Source: Conoideocrella luteorostrata (taxonomy: Eukaryota; Ascomycota; Sordariomycetes; Hypocreales; Clavicipitaceae). Taken from it: 64,000 nt of DNA. The stretch covers positions 124,001 through 188,000 of the forward strand of contig JASWJB010000044.1 of NCBI GenBank assembly GCA_032433595.1. The letters are read 5' to 3'. This document shows, piece after piece, positions 57,582-64,000 of this stretch; within the stretch, counting starts at the first letter, position 1, and each line of letters begins with the position of its first letter. The position numbers and the translations under genes were made by a program. The notes below the pieces were generated by a model. That model ran no database searches and was not told the origin of the DNA. It saw nothing but the letters and a program-made list of their open reading frames with translations.

Positions 57582-59410
57582 GTCAGTCATAATGCCAAAC
57601 ATGTCGCGGGCTCCTTCAACGATCCAGACAAAATTCGCGAGCTCGCCACCAAGTGCGACATTCTTACGGTCGAGATCGAGCATGTCAATACCGAGATTCT
57701 TGAGGAGATCGCCACCAGAGGAGTCACACTCAGCACTGGAGAGGTGAAGAAGGTTCCCGTCCACCCATCGTGGGAGACTATTCGCCTGATCCAAGACAAG
57801 TATCTGCAGAAAGAGCACTTTCTCCAGGCTGGTATACCGGTCGCGCCGCAAATCGCTATCAGTGCCGGGACTCTAACTCGAGAATCACTCAGCGAGGTTG
57901 CCGAGAGCTTTGGGTTTCCGTTTATGCTGAAAGCACGAAAGGGATCATATGACGGCCGAGGCAACTTCGAAGTGCGCAGTACGGACGACTTTGATGAGGC
58001 TATACTTGCCATGGGAAAGCTACAGCTTTACGCTGAGAAATTTGTGGCTTTTGAGAAGGAATTGGCCGTCATGGTTGTCAGAACCGAGAACGACGAGGGC
58101 ACTTTGAGGAACGTGCACGCCTACCCAGCTGTCCAGACCATACATGAGGATAGCGTGTGCACGAAAGTGTTTTATCCGCCGCGCCAAGTTCCGGCGGATG
58201 TCTCCGAGAAAGCTAAGTCGATCGCCGCCAACGTCGTTCGAACATTGAAGGGCCGAGGAATCTTTGCCGTGGAGATGTTCCTTTTACAAGATGGTAAGAG
58301 CTCCTTTACCGTGCGAGATAATAGTTGTGAACAAGTACTAACTCCTTAATAGGAAGCATTGTGGTGAACGAAGTAAGTGCAATTTTTTCGACGGGATGTC
58401 CCAAAGCAATGAAGGTCAAATACTAATTGAAGTAGGTTGCCCCTAGGCCACACAACTCCGGCCATCTCTTCATCGAGGCTATACCGTACATGTCACAGTT
58501 CAAGGCGCACATCTACTCGATCCTCGATATATTCCCGAGCTCCATCAAGCTGACACCTCGTGTATCGGCTGCTATTATGCTGAACATTCTAGGCGGTGCC
58601 TCCGAGGATTCGCATGAGAACCTGGTTGGCATGACTAGTTCTCTTTACGATGAGCACATGGACGTTTTCCTCCACCTATACGGCAAGGTGTCCAAACCAG
58701 GCCGCAAGATTGGCCATATCACCGTGACATCGTACACTCCCGATACACCTTTGGAACAGCTAGCAGCCCCCTTGATCAAGCAGGTCAACGACATCCGGCA
58801 GGACCGCCTCGACAAAGCCTCTGCTCAAATCCGTCCTTCTAACGCTGCACCCTCCTCAACCTCTTCTCGCAATAAGACCAACCCACTAGTCATCGTTACA
58901 ATGGGTTCTGACTCTGATCTACCCGTTCTTAAAGCCGCCTTCGAAGTCTTCGAGGCGTTTGACGTTCCATACGATTTTACTATCACTTCAGCTCACCGCA
59001 CACCTCATCGCATGGTAGAGCTGGGGCAGTCGGCTGCTGCGCGAGGCGTTCGAGTTCTTATTGCAGCGGCTGGGGGTGCCGCACATCTCCCTGGCATGCT
59101 AGCTTCTGAGACCGTCCTTCCGGTCATCGGCGTGCCAGTCAAAGCCACGCATCTGGATGGCCAAGACAGTCTATTGAGCATAGTACAGATGCCACGCGGA
59201 TGTCCCGTCGCAACGGTAGGCATCAACAATTCTACCAATGCCGCGCTGCTGGCAGTCAGGATCCTAGGATGCAGTGACCAGAAGTACGGACAAGCCATGG
59301 CGAAGTACATGAAAAATATGAGCGATGAAGTTGTCACGAAGGCAGCCAAGCTGGAAGAACTTGGCTGGGAGGAATACCTCGCCGCTTCCTCAGGTCTAGG
59401 AAAACGCTGA
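57456..59410 (+). CDS. ADE2: Phosphoribosylaminoimidazole carboxylase
   Basis: Three exons, 57456..58293, 58353..58372 (only 20 nt) and 58436..59410, give 610 aa. Introns 58294..58352 (GTAAGA, TACTAAC, AATAG) and 58373..58435 (GTAAGT, TACTAAT, AGTAG) restore the conserved VVNEVAPRPHNSGH. The enzyme converts aminoimidazole ribotide to its carboxylate in cytosolic purine synthesis. The N-terminal PurK-like ATP-grasp part begins MAKKPVIGLLGGGQLGRM and includes FPFMLKARKGSYDGRGNFEV and GIFAVEMFLLQDG. A Ser/Thr/Asn linker (near residues 420-435) leads to the PurE-like part from residue ~442: VTMGSDSDLPVLKAAF, ITSAHRTPHRM, AAGGAAHLPGMLAS. This fused arrangement is the normal fungal one. All domains look intact, so this is the functional copy; its 5' end is duplicated in inverse orientation about 41 kb away. 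Confidence 0.96.
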
Positions 59411-60924
59411 GACGCTGAATATTGTCCAATAATATCTTCCGTTATTTGCATAGAGCTTTAGATACCCTGCCTTGAAATAATTATGACCATTTGCAGAAAT
59501 GCAGGTACTGTCCATATTGTGCGAAGAGTTGATGTTCCCGTCTGCCGTTGCAGCTGGACTCAAGGGACGTGTATGAGTAGACCAGCTATTTCTCTAGGCT
59601 TTACTGTGACTAAACCAGAACGCTGTAGTAGCTGTGTTTAATTAGTATCTGCAAAACATCATGGACAAATCATTAAGTGGATATGGCGCTATTCTATGTG
59701 CGTTGGTAGCTTAGTGACAGCGAGAATTTCCTTGATCATGAAGATTTTTGGGCTGGTGCCAGTTTATCTTTGAGACCGCCAAAGCAGCAGCACAAGAGTG
59801 GCGGCGGAGTAGCCTAAAGAAGACTTCACAGAAGCGTGGGGCTACCAGGGTCATGTCATGGACCGGACCAAAAAAAGTCGGTTTTGTCTTTCTGGTTTGT
59901 TGAGCTGGGATGGAACCATGGTGATGCAAGTTTTGTCTAGGTGGGCTTTTTTTTTTCTTCCCTGTCGTGGATGAATCATAGAATGCCGTTGCCGCCTTGA
60001 CCGACCGACGGAGAAGTCGGTCGCCGCCGGTACAATAATGCAGAGATGGCACAGTTGATGGCCGTCGCCGCAGGTACAATGCAGCGCGCTAATGGTGCCG
60101 GCAGCACTCCGTACTGCGTGCATTCTTGTACTAGTACGTTACTGACCATGGACGACGCGCCTTGCAGCATTTGCCTGACAGCCCTACCAGGGGGGCCGGG
60201 CTTTTATCGCGGGATTAAGTTGCAGACATGGGACACATCGGTATAACGGAGAAGCACGTACCAGGAGCCCGGTGCCCAGTGCTCAGACTGGAATGATGAA
60301 TAGGCGTGTGTATCACACGATTGCCGCCCCCTGTCCATCTGTCTGCCCATCTGGCTGCCCATCTGGCTGCCCATCTGGCACACCTCTCTCGCACATCTCA
60401 CACACCCAGTCGTCAACACACACCGTGACTCGCAGTCCCGTTTGTTACACAGGTGCAGCTCCGTAATGGGGCAGCACCTCATTTCTCACAGATTTTAAAA
60501 GAAAAGCTTTCCTTTTTTTTCGCCCCTGGTACCGGCCCCATCAGAAAACAGGGTCCTCTTCGCAACGAACAGCTCTCGCTAGTGAACTAGGTGCCACCCG
60601 TGATGACAGTCAAGAGTCAATGTGTGCTCGGCGGGTATTATTCGCCGTGTGTCCGCTTTGTTGTTTGGCAACAATGCTATTGCGTGTCCACATGAACGGG
60701 ATTGATCGCGTCATGTGTATATATAGAATGATGGCTCTAGTTCTTCTTTGTGTCTCGCATCTTTGGGACTCGTTAATACCGTATTTAAATCCATTATCGG
60801 CCTCGTTTGCCACTGCTCCCTACACATTCCCAAACCTCTTCGTGACGGATTAACAAAGCATCACGGTCTATCATCAAGCTTCTTCCCTTCCACCACACAT
60901 TTCTTTCCCCAACATATTTTCACC
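59411..60924. other. Spacer and promoter of MARVEL-like gene
   Basis: No supported gene. An imperfect direct repeat around 60020-60085 (GTCGCCGC(C/A)GGTACAAT) and the 12-bp minisatellite at 60331 are the only structures. TATATATAG near 60718 could be a TATA box, about 200 bp before the next ATG; the following leader is pyrimidine-rich. Confidence 0.5.
60331..60380. repeat. 12-bp tandem repeat CTGCCCATCTGG
   Basis: About four units, with the first diverged. Confidence 0.88.
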
Positions 60925-61518
60925 ATGCAGCAAGCTCGCATTCTACGTACAGTGGTCTTCATCCTCAGGGCACTGCAGTTTGCCTCTGCCACTGTCGTCA
61001 CTGGTGTAACGGGCTACTTCCTCTACAAGTCAGACGCCAGTCCATGGGATCTCGGCCGCTTCATTTACACGGAGGTCGTGGCGAGCGTTTCCATGCTGGC
61101 CGTCATCTCGACGATACTGCCCTTTGTAGACGCATTTGTCCAAATCCCCCTAGACATTGTTCTGAGTCTACTATGGTGGGCTGTCTTTGGCTTGCTCTTC
61201 AATGTACGTCCCACTTGTTACGTTCCTCATGTACACACATATCGTTGCGACAGCACCAAAACTGACTACATCGCACAGTTTCTCCAATTCCCCTGTGAAT
61301 GGGTATTTGAATGGATGAACATCGCCCCATTCGATCAGCAGTGCGCCAAGCTCAACGCCGACGCCGCCTTCGCCTTCATCTGCGCCGTCTTCTTCATGGT
61401 GTCAGGCATCCTCAACGTATTGATCGACAGACGACAGGAACGCCAGGAAGAGTCCGATGTCCGCAAGCATTATCTCAAGCGGGAGATGGCCCAGACCAAG
61501 GCTGAGACCCAGGTGTAA
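60925..61518 (+). CDS. MARVEL-like four-TM membrane protein
   Basis: Two exons, 60925..61203 and 61279..61518, give 172 aa. The 75-nt intron (GTACGT..GCACAG) is a multiple of three and has no stop, so unspliced reading would insert 25 polar residues between helices 3 and 4. Helices: AGTVVFILR-type helix 1 (around ALQFASATVVTGVTGYFL), VVASVSMLAVISTILPFV, IPLDIVLSLLWWAVFGLLF and AAFAFICAVFFMVSGILNVL. The loop FEWMNIAPFDQQCAKLNAD follows helix 3. The C-terminal tail is charged and probably coiled (DRRQERQEESDVRKHYLKRE). The layout matches fungal MARVEL-domain proteins of the plasma membrane. It resembles the protein at 51734..52425 (YTEVVAS versus YQEVIAV at helix 2) but has different intron positions and no His repeat. 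Confidence 0.82.
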   Translation: MQQARILRTVVFILRALQFASATVVTGVTGYFLYKSDASPWDLGRFIYTEVVASVSMLAVISTILPFVDAFVQIPLDIVLSLLWWAVFGLLFNVRPTCYVPHVHTYRCDSTKTDYIAQFLQFPCEWVFEWMNIAPFDQQCAKLNADAAFAFICAVFFMVSGILNVLIDRRQERQEESDVRKHYLKREMAQTKAETQV

Positions 61519-64000
61519 TCGCTACTTACAAACCTGACGAACGACCATTTTTACGAACAGGCAGGGCACGACACAGGCGTTTTAAATTAGACGGATACCA
61601 TGATTTCACCCAGAGATACCAATACCAGGCGAAGCATTGGCATGCTTGTAGTTTTTCCCGTTTTCTTCTTATCCTTTACTATATAATACAGTAGTGACAG
61701 TAATATAGACAAACAAACGTAATGCATCCTTACATAAAAACACTGCAGACCTCTTGATAAGCTCTCAAATTGGCATGTGATTCCCTCTGTAGACAGGATA
61801 GTGACATTTTCCATGCCAATGCGCAGTCCCGTGTCCGCTGGCAGCGAGAGGAAGCGGCAAGGTGTGGTGGCGGCCCTGTCCCAGCCTGACAGGCAGCACG
61901 CAGTCTGCATCATCCGCACGCACAAACTAACTAAAACCTAGCGCCCACGACGGAGTACTCGTGGCCAAACCCGTTCGTGATCCCGGTGACATCCAAAGTG
62001 GCGCCGCTTCGAGAAAACGTTTCCATCCTGCAGAGCAGGGATGAAGGGGGTGCCAAATGCCGATCCCGGCACGGGAGCCAAATTGCCCTTGCGCTAAATA
62101 TGTGTTGAGAACCAGCTGACAGTTTTTCATGTGATTGTCGATTGATTAGCTCATCGCGATAACGCAAACTGAGACGAAGAAAAAGTCCCTCAGGGTTTCA
62201 TGGTCCTTTCGGTCCCCGGCGGTTGGTTCGGGACTCCGACAAGTGGACCGCTGTGGCCGACGGAGCCGGAGCGATATTCTGCGCTGGACGTCCGTGTTGG
62301 TGTAGCTACGGGTAGATTCATTTTACTTTTCGCGACGAACATGTTTCCCTGGCCAAGATGATTATTTACCAGGCGATAGGCGCGGTGTTTGTTTAGTGAT
62401 TGGAAACCCGAGTTGAAATTTATTTGCTATGTATTGGGTGTCTGAAGCGCCACATCTAGTAAGCTGGTGATGCACGGGTATGTGGTGTGTTGGGCGCAAT
62501 TAGTGGATCGCCACATAAAGATTGATGGCGGGCACTACCATCTAAGCCTGCAAATATGTGTGCCTGTAAAGTCATGTGAAAATGGGGATTCACCTAGGAT
62601 GCATGAAACTGCCTCCAATGCGTGTAAGTGCCTCTTCATGCCATGTCACAGTTGACGTGATTTTGTGCATTTTTAGAACGAACACACACCCATAACAAGG
62701 AAGCTACTGGCACTAGTACTTTCGTCAGAGCGTCTTCACCGTCAGCTTAGTACTCAGACTCTGATTGATGGTGCACTTTCCTACCAGCTGACGCCGTAGC
62801 GTCTGTCGGTCTGTTCAAATTTTTGTGCGGACGATTGAATGGGTGACCTAGGGCATGCGCTCTCCCATTTTGACATGTACAGCATGCATTCGCTGTATAT
62901 GTGTCACGGCGCTGATTTGTATTTGTGATATAAATGCAGTCAATCTTGGTAGAGCAGCAGCTGCCAAAAGGCATCTCGCCCGATGATTCCCGTGTTTTTC
63001 TTGGCAATAGCTCCAGACGTGATCGCTGCATTGTGTTTACGTCTATCCAGGCTTGCCCGTCTCCGTCTGCTGGTGCTCCATTACCCAACTGCCCAGCATG
63101 TATGCAGCCTCACCGCCACTTTTGCTATGGCCAGACGAACGCTTCATAATGTCGCTTGACTCACGAGATGACTGTCAAAGCTGTGGAGGGTCTTGTTGCT
63201 TTTATTGATCCACTTCGAGCTACCTGACTGCCAATTCGTCTCTCGATAAGATTATCGGTGTCTCAACTACACTTCGATCACCATCATAGAACAACATGAA
63301 GCGGTCGACTATGATGAGCCGGAGTCAGCGTTTCATGAAAGAGAGTTTTGGAGCAAATCCTGGCCAAGTTGACATTTTACTGACATCTTGGACGGAAGTT
63401 TGAGTACGGATAAGGACGGGCCACAAAGAACCCTCCGGCGTTGTTGACCAAATTAGTAACTCAGGTTAAGGTTGGTGTCGCTGACGACCTGGAAGGTTTC
63501 TTGATGAGATATTCGCCTTGCCTCAGTTTCGTAGCAGTTGTGTGTGACACTGAGTTTTACACAGACCCAAGAGCACAGCACCGAGTATCTTTTCGCTCAA
63601 TAGACGCAACGCATAGTAGCACTCAATTAACTGATAGCAAGGCATTCACATACAAAACGGATAGTTTTCCTAACTCGCTTCGCAGTACATGAAGCACAGC
63701 TGGTACTTGCGTTAGTGAGATTGCAGTTGCGGCAGTTTTTCCAGCTAATGCTGAGATATCTCCGAGCTTTCGCGGGTCTTCTTGATAGGTTTATAGCTGC
63801 TACATGCGGTGTCGGGCACTGGTGTTCAGCGAAGCATGTGCATTTTGAGGCGGACAGCCAAGGATCCGTGCAGGATAAAGGATAGCACGGTATGTGTACA
63901 ATCCTTTAATTTTCTGCCAGATGCACACTGAGGTATATCCGGCCATGGATTATGAGTATGTCCACCACCAGGCTCTGCGGGAATACTTGGACTGTGCAGC
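61519..64000. other. Right-end spacer, no supported gene
   Basis: Short open frames only. The plus-strand frame 63441..63692 and the surrounding 63280..63420 have some protein-like character but no recognisable motif, and may belong to a decayed element or to a gene continuing beyond the window. Confidence 0.4.

Overview
The window looks like nuclear DNA of a filamentous ascomycete, most likely in or near the Hypocreales. That placement is an inference from gene content, not a measurement. The evidence is short introns (about 50-90 nt, one of 213 nt) with GT..AG ends and CTAAC/CTGAC-like branch sites, no operons, a fused ADE2 purine gene, a fungal hybrid histidine kinase, a Zn2Cys6 regulator relic, and solo LTRs. 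Gene density is low: about 14 genes look intact, and long spacers hold no convincing coding sequence. I found no rRNA, tRNA or CRISPR array.

Layout. 1.4-10.9 kb holds a secreted DUF6801-like protein, a membrane-anchored thioredoxin, a decayed dynamin C-terminal fragment, a 14-TM DHA2-type MFS exporter and a small secreted protein. 13.2-21.1 kb is a decay and rearrangement zone. In it, an alpha/beta hydrolase is cut by a solo LTR with a perfect 5-bp target duplication. A Zn2Cys6 regulator carries two stop codons and a 5-bp frameshifting duplication. Joined to its 5' end is an inverted copy of the ADE2 promoter plus the first 42 codons, itself split by a 1.77-kb AT-rich block. A second solo LTR and a decayed gene with repeated domains follow. 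22.3-28.2 kb has two zinc-dependent medium-chain dehydrogenases (ADH6-like and butanediol-dehydrogenase-like). 31.5-33.5 kb has two secreted cysteine-rich proteins, one with a Kex2 site and one with 8 cysteines, each behind a TATA box. 35.7-39.4 kb is a 1216-aa hybrid histidine kinase. 43.9-48.6 kb has a secreted alpha-carbonic anhydrase, a PIP-kinase-like protein and a single-pass membrane protein. 49.1-49.8 kb is a damaged two-exon gene of unknown family. 51.7-61.5 kb has two MARVEL-like four-TM proteins on either side of the intact ADE2 gene.

The genes do not form an evident pathway or biosynthetic cluster. What stands out is at the DNA level. A 9-mer, TACTCCGTA or its complement, occurs 16 times exactly, all outside coding sequence, where about 0.5 would be expected by chance. 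There are two solo LTRs with intact target duplications. An inverted 482-bp ADE2 5' duplication lies about 41 kb from its source. Exon coordinates were worked out by hand from splice signals and frame continuity and should be read as models.
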